The notes beneath the pieces are model-generated. The model did not search any database and was not told where the DNA came from. It worked only from the letters and a program-made list of their open reading frames with translations. The translations under genes were made by a program, and so were the position numbers. From Subtercola boreus (GTDB lineage Bacteria > Actinomycetota > Actinomycetes > Actinomycetales > Microbacteriaceae): a DNA stretch of 64,000 bases. The stretch lies in assembly GCF_003399635.1 (NCBI RefSeq), contig NZ_NBXB01000042.1:1-64000 (forward strand). Reading direction: 5' to 3'. Positions within the stretch are counted from its first letter, which is position 1. The number at the start of each line of letters is the position of its first letter. Of this stretch, positions 27,828 to 36,697 are shown piece by piece.

Positions 27828-28934
27828 TTACGGGGCCGGCCAGATGAGCTCGGTGCCGTTGTAGATGGCCGACACGATCGACGGGTCGGTGAAGGCCGAG
27901 ACATCCGGAGCCGTCGTGAGCTGCTTGCTGTCGACGAGGAACGAGATCTCCTTGGCCATCAGGTCGGTGTTCAGCGATCCGAGCGGCGTGCCGGTCGGCT
28001 GCGACGAGGTCACGAGACCGGTCTCGGTCTTCCACACCTCCACGTTGTGGTCGACGTCGTAGCTCGCTCCGCCACCGGCGAGGGCGGCTGCATAGCCGAC
28101 GCACTCCGCGGCGTTCGTCTCGCAGTAGGTGTAGGCGTGGAACGCCGCGCGCAGGAAGTCCTCGGTGGTCGCTTTGTTGGCGGTGACGAACGCCGGGTTG
28201 GCGACGACCGTTCCGAACGTGCCCGGGATGCCGTAGTCCTCCGGGTTCCAGAGCTTCACATCGTCCCCGGCGGCCTTCAGCGTGAGCGGCTCATTCGACT
28301 TGTACCCGGTGAGCGACTGCACCTGGCCACGCGGCAGGATGGTCGGGTCGTAGCCCACGACGACCTGGGTGATCTTCGAGACATCCACTCCGTTCGTGAC
28401 GAGCATCGCGTTGAGCTCCGGCGGCAGCTGGCCCTTCTGGCCGAGCGTGGTGCCCTCGAGCTGCTTGAGGTCGGTGATGCCGGTGCCGGTCATCAGGGTC
28501 GTGATCGGAACCTGCCCGTAGGTCGCGATCGCCGTCACGTCCACTCCGTTCGAGCGGGCGAGCAGCAGGTCGGAGTCGCCACCGAGGTCGGTGACCGTCG
28601 CCGTGCCCGCAGCAACGAGCTGGGCGTTGCCGGCCGTGTCACCCGTGCCGGGCTGGATCTCCACGTCGAGGCAGAGCGCATCGAAGTAGCCGAGCTCCTT
28701 CGCCGCGAGGATGTCGAGGATCGACGCCGACGCCTGGTACTGGAAGCCCGTGATGTAGGTGATCTTGCCCGCGGCCTTGTTCGAGGCGCAGCGGTCGGCG
28801 GAGATCGCGCTGGCTGCAGACGCGGCGGGCGTCGAGGTGGAGGTGCCGGAGCTCGAGCATCCGGCGAGCGCGAGCGCTGCGGCGGCCGCAACGGCGGCGA
28901 GGGTGATGAGGCGGGAGGTACGTCGGGTGGGCAT
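27828..28934 (-). CDS. ABC-importer substrate-binding lipoprotein (SsuA/NMT1/THI5-like)
   Basis: This 368-residue lipoprotein has a basic N-terminus, hydrophobic stretch and LALAGC lipobox with Cys26, then a Ser/Thr/Ala linker. The mature part has the SsuA/ThiY type II binding fold (GFQYQASASILDILAAKELGYF, GGDSDLLLARSNGVDVTAIATYG, GKQ-like QKGQLPPELNAML). These proteins carry sulfonates, taurine, pyrimidine precursors or nitrate. AGGAG precedes the ATG. It follows the permease by 92 bp and precedes the RutA-like gene by 21 bp. Confidence 0.9.
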   Translation of the reverse strand: MPTRRTSRLITLAAVAAAAALALAGCSSSGTSTSTPAASAASAISADRCASNKAAGKITYITGFQYQASASILDILAAKELGYFDALCLDVEIQPGTGDTAGNAQLVAAGTATVTDLGGDSDLLLARSNGVDVTAIATYGQVPITTLMTGTGITDLKQLEGTTLGQKGQLPPELNAMLVTNGVDVSKITQVVVGYDPTILPRGQVQSLTGYKSNEPLTLKAAGDDVKLWNPEDYGIPGTFGTVVANPAFVTANKATTEDFLRAAFHAYTYCETNAAECVGYAAALAGGGASYDVDHNVEVWKTETGLVTSSQPTGTPLGSLNTDLMAKEISFLVDSKQLTTAPDVSAFTDPSIVSAIYNGTELIWPAP

Positions 28935-29026
28935 ATCTGACTCCTGGTTCTGGAAAGGGCAGAGAAACGGGTGCTGTGGTGCGGGTGGAGAGGAGGGGGA
29001 AGAGAGAAAGAGGTGCGCGCGAACGC

Positions 29027-29953
29027 TCAGCCGCGCTTCAACAGCTGCGATTCATGCCAACGCAGAACGCGCTTCTCAAGCAGAGTCACGAGGAACAGCA
29101 GCACCGCACCCATGATCGCGAGGCACAGGATGGCCGCGTAGACCACTGCCAGCCGGGAATTGGATGACGCCACGCTGATCACCGTGCCGAGCCCCTTCGC
29201 CGCGCCCGGGGCGGAGAACTCCGCGACCACAGCGCCGACGATCGACAGGGGGAAGACGACCTTCAACGCCGCGAAGACGTACGGCAGGCTCGACGGGAGC
29301 CGGAGGCGCGTCAACACCTCCAGCCTCGAGGCCCGGAGTGTGGCGAACACCTGCAGGATCGGCGGCGACACCGAGTTGAGCCCTGTGATCACGTTCATCA
29401 GGATCGGGAAGAACGTGATGAGCGCCGTGACGATGAGCTTCGGTGCCGGCCCGAAACCGAACGCGACGACCAGTGCCGGGGCGATGGCCACCACCGGTGT
29501 CACGTTCAGCACGACGGCCAGCGGCATGATCGCCCGGCGGAGGATCCCCGACTCCGTCACGATCACCGCCACGATGAACGCCGCCACGAAGCCGATCACG
29601 AGCCCGATCAGGGCCTCCGACAGCGTGACCCAGGCGTTCTCGAGGTAGAACGCAGGCTGGGTGATGATGGCCTGGCCGATCATCCCGAGCCGCGGCAGCA
29701 GGTACGTGTTGTTGATCGCGACGACTTCCCACAGCACACCGGCCACGAGGAGCGCGACGACGACAGGCAGCCAGATCGTGGGGCGGAGGATCGACCGGCG
29801 GGTGGTCGAGCGGCGGGGCGTCGCACGCCGGTCGGATGTCGCGGCTGCCGCCGTTCCGGACGCCGTGGCCGCGGTGGCAATCGCGGTGTCGGTGGTATCG
29901 AGAGGCAGTGCAGCGTTCTTCGCGGAGTCATGTGTCACAGCGTGGTTCGTCAT
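29027..29953 (-). CDS. ABC-importer permease (SsuC/TauC-like)
   Basis: This 308-residue inner-membrane permease has a ~55-residue Thr/Ala/Arg-rich cytoplasmic N-terminus, one TM (WLPVVVALLVAGVLWEVVAI) and then the binding-protein-dependent transport domain. The EAA loop reads VFATLRASRLEVLTRLRLPSSLPYVFAALK. The ATG overlaps the stop of the ATPase gene (ATGA). Confidence 0.92.
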   Translation of the reverse strand: MTNHAVTHDSAKNAALPLDTTDTAIATAATASGTAAAATSDRRATPRRSTTRRSILRPTIWLPVVVALLVAGVLWEVVAINNTYLLPRLGMIGQAIITQPAFYLENAWVTLSEALIGLVIGFVAAFIVAVIVTESGILRRAIMPLAVVLNVTPVVAIAPALVVAFGFGPAPKLIVTALITFFPILMNVITGLNSVSPPILQVFATLRASRLEVLTRLRLPSSLPYVFAALKVVFPLSIVGAVVAEFSAPGAAKGLGTVISVASSNSRLAVVYAAILCLAIMGAVLLFLVTLLEKRVLRWHESQLLKRG

Positions 29954-30798
29954 CGGGCCACCGGCCCTGCAGCCCAGGCGGTCTGGAGCTTGCCACGGAT
30001 GAGATGCTCGTATTCGTGCATGGCCGCCGACTCGAGTAGCCCCTGCCGGCGAGGTCGTGGCAGATCGATGTCGACCACGGCTTCGATCCGCCCGGGCCGG
30101 GCCGACATCACCACCACTTTGTCGCTCAGCACGACCGCCTCGGAGATCGAGTGCGTCACGAAGACGACCGTCGTGCGCATCTGCTCCCAGAGCTCAAGCA
30201 GCTGCATCTGGATGGCTTCGCGGGTGAACTCGTCGAGGGCGGAGAACGGTTCGTCCATCAGAAGAACGTCGGCCTGGATCGCGAAGGCCCGGGCGATCGC
30301 AACCCGCTGCTGCATCCCGCCGGACAGCTGGTGGGGCAGGCGGTCGAGCGCATCGCCGAGCCCGATCTTGGCCAGCAGGGCACGCGGATCGGCGGCGTCA
30401 CGGTGAACGTGTCCGGGGAGAGTGCGCCGCAGCGCATCCGCCCGCCGGTTGACCTTCGACGGCAGTGTGACGTTGCCGACGACGGAGAGCCAGGGCAGCA
30501 GGGCCGGAACCTGCGGAACGAAACCGATCATCTTCGCAGCGCATGCCTGGTCGGGGTCGGCTCCGAACACGGAGACGTCGCCAGAGTCCGCCGTCTCGAG
30601 CCCCGCGATGAGGCGCAGCAGCGTCGACTTGCCGCAGCCCGACGGGCCGATGATGCTGACGAACTGGCCCCGGTCGACGGTGAGGTCGACGTGCGAGAGC
30701 GCCGTGACCTCGGCCGAGGAACCTGAGCCGCCGTAGATTTTGAGCGCGTCACTGACCACGATCTGGTCGGGTGAAGCATTCACACGCGTTGTGTTCAC
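29950..30798 (-). CDS. ABC-importer ATP-binding subunit (SsuB/TauB-like)
   Basis: This 282-residue ATPase has Walker A GPSGCGKST, the Q-loop FVPQVPALLPW, the signature LSGGMQQRVAIARA, Walker B VLLMDEPF and the H-loop VFVTHSISEAV. The GTG at 30798 is chosen because GGAGG lies 6 bp upstream and the ATPase fold begins soon after; the frame is open for another 64 codons upstream without support. It is first in the operon, so the main promoter should lie in 30799-31058. Confidence 0.92.
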   Translation of the reverse strand: MNTTRVNASPDQIVVSDALKIYGGSGSSAEVTALSHVDLTVDRGQFVSIIGPSGCGKSTLLRLIAGLETADSGDVSVFGADPDQACAAKMIGFVPQVPALLPWLSVVGNVTLPSKVNRRADALRRTLPGHVHRDAADPRALLAKIGLGDALDRLPHQLSGGMQQRVAIARAFAIQADVLLMDEPFSALDEFTREAIQMQLLELWEQMRTTVVFVTHSISEAVVLSDKVVVMSARPGRIEAVVDIDLPRPRRQGLLESAAMHEYEHLIRGKLQTAWAAGPVAR

Positions 30799-31058
30799 TG
30801 TGGGCCTCCGGCATCGTGAAACAGCCTTGAGTCCATTAAAACGTGAATTCGGCGCATCTGGCCCTCCGGTGGTTTTCTCGTGGGTGCTGGCGCTCACGGA
30901 CATCCTGTGCTGACGGATGTTCGAAGCGGACTCGAGACGACGGGAGAGCGGGCGGAAGCGCAGGTCGACGGCCCGCGGGATCGTTGACATTCACGACACT
31001 AGGCGGGTCGTGTTTCGCGGAAGCCACCCATCGTGTTTCGGGCGTGTATCTTTTGGCC

Positions 31059-31979
31059 ATGAGCACCCTGCCACAGCCGTCGCAACCGAATCGCCCCCAC
31101 ACTCCGCACGAGCCGGGGCAGCCGGATGCCCGTGTCAACGCCCTCGCGATCCTCTCGCTCGTGAGCGCATTCTTCCTCTCGCTGATGGCGGTGATCACCG
31201 GGCACATCGCCCTGTCGCAGATCCGTCGCACGAGCGAGAGCGGGCGGGAGTTCGCCCTGGCCGGCCTCATCATCGGCTACATCGGCCTGCTCACCGGTTT
31301 CGTCGTGACCGTTCTGACGATCGTGGCGATCGTCATCGCCGCGGCATCCGGAGCCTTCATCACCCGCCACAACGTGTTCACCAGCCCGGCTCCGGATGCC
31401 CGGGGGCCCGGCAGCACGGCCGTTCCGGCGCCAACCGCTACCCCCTACGCTCCAGCAGTTCCCGGCGCACCCGACGCTTCCAGCGACATCACCTTCGCCG
31501 CCGGGAGCACCCTCCGCGCCGGGATCGTGCCGCACATCAGCGACGGACTCCTCGGAGACAAACTGTGGAAACTCACCACACCCAAGACAGACGGAACGTG
31601 GGTCTACTCCTCCAAAGACGAGCGCTGCACGACGACATTCCACGAAGGTGCCCTCGCCGCCGATCTCGACATCACGGCGGGCGACGACCTCGCCACCACC
31701 GACAGCTACCTCGCCGCCCTCACGTCGAGTTCGGCATCGGATGTCGCGGACTACGCCGACGACGACTACATCGCTCTGGGCCAGCCCGACGACAGCACCA
31801 TCGTCGACACCCGCCGCCTCGCCGGGAACGACAGCAGCGGGCGCCCCCACGTCGCCGTCGCCCGAGCCTTTGCCACCCTCAACCAGGGTGTCTCCATCAA
31901 CATCGCCTGCGACACCAAATCGCAGGCCATCGACGCCTACGACCACGTACTCACCGAGACGGCACTGCTCGTCAACTAA
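31059..31979 (+). CDS. DUF4190 membrane-anchored protein with exported C-terminal domain
   Basis: This 306-residue protein begins with a short Pro-rich cytoplasmic tail, then the DUF4190 pair of TM helices (NALAILSLVSAFFLSLMAVITGHIALSQIRRT...EFALAGLIIGYIGLL shows the conserved IALSQI-R linker). A long Pro/Ala linker follows, then an unrecognised ~160-residue extracytoplasmic domain with two Cys (KDERCTTTF and INIACDTKS) that could form a disulfide. The function is unknown. Its 3' end overlaps the convergent VOC gene by a few bases. Confidence 0.75.
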   Translation: MSTLPQPSQPNRPHTPHEPGQPDARVNALAILSLVSAFFLSLMAVITGHIALSQIRRTSESGREFALAGLIIGYIGLLTGFVVTVLTIVAIVIAAASGAFITRHNVFTSPAPDARGPGSTAVPAPTATPYAPAVPGAPDASSDITFAAGSTLRAGIVPHISDGLLGDKLWKLTTPKTDGTWVYSSKDERCTTTFHEGALAADLDITAGDDLATTDSYLAALTSSSASDVADYADDDYIALGQPDDSTIVDTRRLAGNDSSGRPHVAVARAFATLNQGVSINIACDTKSQAIDAYDHVLTETALLVN

Positions 31980-32434
31980 GCCACGTCGAGGATCCACGTC
32001 ACGCCGAAGCGATCGGTGAGCATCCCGAAGCCGGGGCTCCAGGCCGACGCCGCGAGCGACTCGACGATCGCGCCGTCGACCGAGAGCGCGGCCCAGTAGC
32101 CCTGGATATCGTCGAGGGTCTCGCCGCGCACCGAAACGAAGAACGTCTGGTCGGTGAGGGTCACACCGTTTTCGCGGTGGGTCGATCCGGCCGCGCCTGC
32201 AGTGGTCGAAGAAGCACCGGCCTCCCCCGGCACGTCGTACGCCATCACCCGGAAGCCGCCCTCGCTCTCGACCTGGCCGAAGACGACAGTCGAAGCGCCC
32301 GAGGCCTCTGTGGGCATCCCGAAGTCTCCATACGTCGCGACGACGAGCTGGCCGCCGAAGACGGACTGATAGAACTCGAGTGCCGCCCGCGCTTCGCCGT
32401 GGAAGTTCAGGTGGGTCGTCGTCTGGATGCTCAT
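31976..32434 (-). CDS. VOC-superfamily (PhnB-like) protein
   Basis: This 152-residue PhnB/3-dmu-9_3-mt-like VOC protein contains THLNFHGEARAALEFYQSVFGG, FRVMAYDVPGEAG and the ending SPGFGMLTDRFGVTWILDV, the standard PhnB-group signatures. Such proteins are often metal-binding dioxygenase- or resistance-type folds with unknown substrate. It is divergent from the WYL regulator, which probably controls it. Confidence 0.88.
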   Translation of the reverse strand: MSIQTTTHLNFHGEARAALEFYQSVFGGQLVVATYGDFGMPTEASGASTVVFGQVESEGGFRVMAYDVPGEAGASSTTAGAAGSTHRENGVTLTDQTFFVSVRGETLDDIQGYWAALSVDGAIVESLAASAWSPGFGMLTDRFGVTWILDVA

Positions 32435-32510
32435 GGTTTCCCCTTGCTCGAGAGTCTTTATTCGAAGGTGCCGGGTGTCTCCCCGACAACATCGACTCTT
32501 CCAGCCGTAT

Positions 32511-32527
32511 AGGACAGTTTCGGTCCT
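32511..32527. promoter_or_regulatory. AGGAC-N7-GTCCT operator candidate between VOC and WYL genes
   Basis: The 5-bp inverted arms AGGAC and GTCCT are spaced by 7 bp inside the 115-bp divergent promoter region, 22 bp before the WYL ATG. A short but centrally placed candidate binding site for the adjacent regulator. Confidence 0.4.
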
Positions 32528-32549
32528 CTACTCGAATTAGTCTGGAATC

Positions 32550-33572
32550 ATGGCGACGACGACCACGAGACTGCTGAACCTGCTCTCCCTGCTCCAGGCG
32601 AGGCGTGACTGGCCGGGTGCCCTGCTGGCCGAGCGGCTGGCGATCAGCCACCGCACGGTGCGCCGTGACGTGGACCGGCTCCGGGAGATGGGCTACAGCA
32701 TCCGGGCCACGATGGGACCGGATGGCGGCTACCGCCTCGACGCCGGCGCCGAGCTTCCACCGCTGCTGTTCGACGACGACCAGGTCATCGCCCTCACCGT
32801 CGCCCTGCAGTCGGCAACCGTCACCGGCGCCGGAATCGAGGAGGCGGCACTTCGGGCCCTCACCACCGTGCGGCAGGTCATGCCCTCACGCCTCCGTCAC
32901 CGACTGGATGCGCTCCGGTTCGAGGTGGTTCCCTTCCGCCTCGGCGGCACAGCGCCCGACGCGGTCTCACCGGAGCTGCTCATCGCCCTGTCGGCGGCGA
33001 CGCGCGCACGCGAAGTGCTGCGGTTCGACTATCTGAGGGGCCGGGAACTCAACAGCCGGGAGGACCCCGCCGCGCCGAGGCCACCCCGCCGTGTGGAGCC
33101 GCACCACCTCGTGACCTCCCACGGCCGGTGGTATCTCGTGGCATGGGACCTCGACCGCGACGGCTGGCGCCTCTTCCGCGCCGACCGCATCACCCTCCGC
33201 ACCCCGAACGGCCCCCGATTCGAACCCCGGGCGATCCCCGGCGGCGACGTGGGCGAATATGTCGCCACGCGCTTCAAGGGATCCGAGAGCACCAATGCAT
33301 GGCCCTGCCGGGGGAAGGTCATCCTCGCCCTGCCCGCGGACGCAGTGCTGCCCTACGCCGAGGAGGGCCTCGTCGAGGAACTCGGCCCCGAACGCTGCAC
33401 CCTGGAGTCCGGCGCCTGGTCATGGATCGCCCTCGCCGCCTCCCTCACCCGCTTCGATACCGACATCGAGATCATCGCACCGCCCGAACTCGCCGATGCG
33501 TTCGCCGTGCTTGCGGCGCGTGCCGCCGCCACCGCCACCGCCGGAACAGTGCCGCCCTCACCAACCCACTGA
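32550..33572 (+). CDS. HTH-WYL transcriptional regulator (YafY/DeoR-like)
   Basis: This 340-residue protein has an N-terminal HTH_11 domain (RLLNLLSLLQARRDWPGALLAERLAISHRTVRRDVDRLREMG). The WYL domain reads VLRFDYLRGRELNSRE followed by RRVEPHHLVTSHGRWYLVAWD, with the WYL core as WYLVAWD. The C-terminal WCX-like extension ends in a Pro-rich tail. WYL proteins bind ligands or nucleic acid and often regulate a divergent neighbour; the VOC gene is the likely target. Confidence 0.92.
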   Translation: MATTTTRLLNLLSLLQARRDWPGALLAERLAISHRTVRRDVDRLREMGYSIRATMGPDGGYRLDAGAELPPLLFDDDQVIALTVALQSATVTGAGIEEAALRALTTVRQVMPSRLRHRLDALRFEVVPFRLGGTAPDAVSPELLIALSAATRAREVLRFDYLRGRELNSREDPAAPRPPRRVEPHHLVTSHGRWYLVAWDLDRDGWRLFRADRITLRTPNGPRFEPRAIPGGDVGEYVATRFKGSESTNAWPCRGKVILALPADAVLPYAEEGLVEELGPERCTLESGAWSWIALAASLTRFDTDIEIIAPPELADAFAVLAARAAATATAGTVPPSPTH

Positions 33573-33741
33573 CGCGCCCGCACCCTCCGCCTGCGGCTCT
33601 CCGGTCTCGCACTCCGCCCACGCCCTCAGCCCTCGCTCTACGCCTACGGCTCCGGGGATCAGAACGGGGCGGCTTCGACGAACTGGGGGCTCGGCCCTCC
33701 GCCCGGGGTTCGGGGCGCCGTCGATGCCCGGCGCGCCATCA

Positions 33742-33847
33742 GCGTCGGCATCGCCATCAGCGTCGGCTGCGCCGTTGGGGTCAGCCTCATTGTCGGGGTC
33801 GGCCTCGCTATCGGGTCGGCCTCGCTATCGGGGTGGGGTCGACGGTG
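33742..33847. repeat. Degenerate 18-bp tandem repeat with one 17-bp unit
   Basis: Units of consensus GGGTCGGCCTCGCTATCG run at 33742-33759, 33760-33777, 33778-33795, 33796-33813 (all 18 bp), 33814-33830 (17 bp, one G short), then a partial unit. The period is in-frame for the overlapping DUF222 gene except at the 17-bp unit, after which the reading frame hits a TAG. The rest of 33573-33741 has no gene that I can support. Confidence 0.85.
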
Positions 33848-35064
33848 TAGGCGAAGCCGGCCGGGGAGGTCCAGACGAGGGAACCGGCGGATCTACCAGA
33901 ACCGGGATGTTGCTCGACCTTCCACTCGGTGTGGTGCTTGACCTTATGATGGCTGGCGCAGAGCGGACTCACATTGCCGAGGCTGGTCTCGCCACCCTCT
34001 GCGAAGGCGACCGTGTGGTCGAGGTCGGCCGTCGTGGCGGAGGTGCAACTCAGAGGGAAAGTGCACTCCGAGTGTACGGTTCGGATGAGCTCATCGAGCG
34101 CGGCAGGCACCTTGTAACTAGTGCGACCGTAACTGAGGGCGATACCCGTCGCCGGGTCGGTGAGTACGCGTTGGAACGCCGGAGCACTCCGGGTGAGTTT
34201 CAGGGCGGTGAGCCGGTCGATCGGGCCGTAGCCCTCGAGCTCCGCCGAACCCGCGTGTTCGTGACCGAGGAGGATCAGGGCCGGGACGGTGACGCGAACG
34301 TGGGCACGCAGGCCTCGCGGAGCCCCGGGAATCGATGACTCCCCGTTCAGCACGAGGTCGGCGAGAGCGTCGACCCTGAGCTGGGCGAGGGTTCGCGGGT
34401 CGCCGGAGGCTTTCAGGACGCGACCGAGACCCGTCGCCCGATTGTGGATCGCGGCAGCCTCGACGGCAGGCAGGAACAGGCTGAGCCAGGCCATGCCGTC
34501 GGCTGCAGGGTCGAAGACGAGGCGACGACCCTGTGCGGCCTCGGCGTGACGCTCGATGGAGGTCGTCGACTGGGCGTCTTCGACTGCGGCCCGTGCTTCA
34601 CGCTCGAGCCGCTGGACACTCATCCGCTCGGCGATCGGAACGATGCGGGCTTCATAGTCGGGGACGGAATCCGGCGGCAGGAGGGCTCCGTGCTGCACGA
34701 TCTTCTCGGCGTGACGGGAGGAGATGGTGCCACGCTCGAGTGCTGCGCGCGTCGCGGGGTACGCCCCGGCCAGACCCTTGGCCGTGTCGAGCCTGCGCCG
34801 GGCATCCGCCTCGTTGAGGTGCGCACCGACGGCCAGCTCAGTGACCACGGTGCGCTGAACGACGACCTGCTCCGACCACCTCGGGCCACCCGAGGACTGG
34901 TCGGAGAAGTGCAGCGCGAGCCCTGCCACGCGAAGCCGCTCGACCAGCACGAAGTGACCCGCGGCAGCACGAGCAGCCTCCCGCTCCCCCGCCATGACGG
35001 CTTGGGCGGCGGCAGCGAATTCTGCTCGCAGCTGATGCTGCCGCAGTTGCCGTTCATCATTCAT
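33808..35064 (-). CDS. DUF222 (13E12-repeat) HNH endonuclease-domain protein
   Basis: This ~418-residue protein has an N-terminal DUF222 helical domain (about 1-300, with KIVQHGALLPPD and DGMAWLSLFLPAVEAAAIHNRA) and a C-terminal HNH nuclease motif (CTSATTADLDHTVAFAEGG, then LCASHHKVKHH). These genes are abundant in Actinobacteria and spread as repeat families; function is unknown, though nuclease activity is plausible. The ATG at 35064 has GAGGAG upstream. The stop lies in an 18-bp tandem repeat where one unit lacks a base; restoring it would add about 50 residues ending PQFVEAAPF. Confidence 0.88.
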   Translation of the reverse strand: MNDERQLRQHQLRAEFAAAAQAVMAGEREAARAAAGHFVLVERLRVAGLALHFSDQSSGGPRWSEQVVVQRTVVTELAVGAHLNEADARRRLDTAKGLAGAYPATRAALERGTISSRHAEKIVQHGALLPPDSVPDYEARIVPIAERMSVQRLEREARAAVEDAQSTTSIERHAEAAQGRRLVFDPAADGMAWLSLFLPAVEAAAIHNRATGLGRVLKASGDPRTLAQLRVDALADLVLNGESSIPGAPRGLRAHVRVTVPALILLGHEHAGSAELEGYGPIDRLTALKLTRSAPAFQRVLTDPATGIALSYGRTSYKVPAALDELIRTVHSECTFPLSCTSATTADLDHTVAFAEGGETSLGNVSPLCASHHKVKHHTEWKVEQHPGSGRSAGSLVWTSPAGFAYTVDPTPIARPTR

Positions 35065-35219
35065 GAGCACTCCTCGATTCATGCCCTCAGTCAATCAGGC
35101 GAGGAGATGTCCATGGGCCGATTCGCGCAATCTGTGGAATACCCGCGATTCGGCCCGGCTGTGGACGAGAGGAGCACGACCAATCCGACGAATCAACCGC
35201 CGGGCCGCAGCCCCGCGCG

Positions 35220-35546
35220 TCAGACCGCAGGGAGCGTCAGGACGCCGTCGAGCCGGGTCGGCACCGCGAGCGGGCCGTCGCGAAGCTCCGCGGGGAGGAG
35301 CTGCTGCGAAGCGTTCTGCCACGCCACCGGCCGGAGCCACCGGCGGAGAGCGGTGACCCTGACGGAGGTGTGCTGCGAGTTCGTGGCCGCCACCGGCCGC
35401 CGGACTGCTGGGCCCAGGAGACGCGCACACCGGTGGGGTAGCCGTTGAACACGATTCGCCCGGCATGGGATTCGAGGAGAGGCAGCAGGGCCGCGATCTC
35501 GTCGCCGCCGTCGCCGCCGCCCTCGCCAGCGCCGTACGGCAGGCGG
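35220..35546 (-). pseudogene. Aldehyde dehydrogenase (NADP+) C-terminal remnant, frameshifted
   Basis: Reading the minus strand, LLPLLESHAGRIVFNGYPTG leads to VRVSWAQQSGG. After a one-base frameshift near 35390, the next frame continues ATNSQHTSVRVTALRRWLRP, then VAWQNASQQLLPAELRDG and a TGA at 35220. This is the C-terminus of the ketoglutarate-semialdehyde/NADP-dependent aldehyde dehydrogenase group (compare NGYPTGV...SVGxTAI.RFLRP..YQ). About 100 codons remain and nothing of the catalytic domain. It abuts the flavin-reductase stop, so it may be what is left after a deletion. Confidence 0.72.
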
Positions 35547-36119
35547 TCACACGCCGGTTGACCGCCTGCCGTCCGGGCTCAGCTGGGCGGCGGCCTCGAC
35601 CTCGCGGAGGTGTCGGTACTGGCCCTTGAAGTAGAGCAGGGGCTGGCGGGTGTGCCAGTCGGCGGAGCTCATCTCGTTGACCTTGCCGATGACGATGTAG
35701 TGGTCGCCGGCTTCATATTCGGCCCAGATGTCGCAGTCGAGCCACATCAGGGTGTCCGCGATGACCGGGTTGCGGTTCGCGGTCGCCGACCAGTCGATGC
35801 CGGCCCACTTGTCGGTGCCCTTCCGGGCGAACTGGTTCGAGATCTCGTGCTGCTCCTGGGAGAGCACGTTGACGCTGAACGTGCCGGTCTCCCGGATGCG
35901 CGGGTAGGTGGTCGAGTTCAGCATCACGCTGAATGACACCAGGGGCGGTTCGGTCGACACCGAGTAGAACGACTGGCAGGTGAACCCGACCGGTTCGTCG
36001 CCGTCGAGTCCGCCAATGATCGTGATGCCCGATGCGTAGTGCCCGAGCGTGTTGCGGAACGCGCGCGGATCGATCGCGTCGACCGCGTCTCCCGTGACGG
36101 TCTTCAGTCCTGATTCCAT
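35547..36119 (-). CDS. Flavin reductase-domain protein (RutF/HpaC-like)
   Basis: This 190-residue split-barrel flavin reductase contains FRNTLGHYASGITIIGG, PVGFTCQSFYSVSTEPPLVSFSV, TFSVNVLSQEQHEISNQFARKG and GDHYIVIGKV, the family motifs. It reduces FMN or FAD with NAD(P)H to supply free reduced flavin to two-component monooxygenases. It lies 35 bp downstream of the FMN-reductase gene, same strand. It probably serves the LLM monooxygenases encoded 8-10 kb to the left. Confidence 0.92.
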   Translation of the reverse strand: MESGLKTVTGDAVDAIDPRAFRNTLGHYASGITIIGGLDGDEPVGFTCQSFYSVSTEPPLVSFSVMLNSTTYPRIRETGTFSVNVLSQEQHEISNQFARKGTDKWAGIDWSATANRNPVIADTLMWLDCDIWAEYEAGDHYIVIGKVNEMSSADWHTRQPLLYFKGQYRHLREVEAAAQLSPDGRRSTGV

Positions 36120-36154
36120 GGTGCTGTCTCCCTAGGGTGATGTGAGCCAACAGG

Positions 36155-36697
36155 TCAGACGAGTGAGTGGATGCCGCCGCGCACGTGCGCTGCGACGTTC
36201 GCGAGGCGCCGCAGGTTCGCGGCGTACTCCTCGGCGGCCGTGGTGACGATCTCGTCGAGATGGTCCATCTGGCCGGCCACGAAGTAGAAGCCCCGACCCG
36301 GAACGCTTGCGCCGAGCTCGACGAGCAGCGGCGCGAGATTCACGGTCGGCCCCATCGAGTGCGACAGGTCGGCCCCGGTGAGAACCGGGATCGCTGTCAC
36401 CCCTGCGAGACCGTTCGCCGGGTAGCGGTCGAGGAACGCCTTGAGCAGCCCGGTGTACGTCGCCTTGTACGTCGGCGAGGCGAACACCGCGATGTCACTG
36501 GCGGCGACACCGGCGTTCAGCGCGGCCATCTTCTCGCTCGGCCACGCGAAGATCTCCTGGGCGTGGTCGGCCAGGTCGATCACCTCGACGTCGTACGAAC
36601 CCTTCTCGAGAAGCTTCTCGACGAGGGTCTCGGCGACCTTCAGGGTGCGCGACTTCGGCCTCGGGTTACCGACGACGATGGAAACTCTGAGCGGCAT
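36155..36697 (-). CDS. NADPH-dependent FMN reductase (SsuE/MsuE-like)
   Basis: This 180-residue flavodoxin-fold reductase has the FMN-phosphate loop VVGNPRPKSRTLKVAE, FASPTYKATYTGLLKAFLDR and LTGADLSHSMGPTVNLAPLLVELGA. It supplies reduced FMN for desulfonating or other monooxygenases. With the flavin-reductase gene it forms a two-gene unit transcribed leftward from the 36698-37230 intergenic region. Confidence 0.9.
   Translation of the reverse strand: MPLRVSIVVGNPRPKSRTLKVAETLVEKLLEKGSYDVEVIDLADHAQEIFAWPSEKMAALNAGVAASDIAVFASPTYKATYTGLLKAFLDRYPANGLAGVTAIPVLTGADLSHSMGPTVNLAPLLVELGASVPGRGFYFVAGQMDHLDEIVTTAAEEYAANLRRLANVAAHVRGGIHSLV

Noticed and set aside
24647-30798. Complete Rut pyrimidine pathway
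   Set aside because: Only RutA-like and RutB-like genes are present; no RutC, RutD, RutE or RutG-like gene is in the window, so the name rut was not applied.
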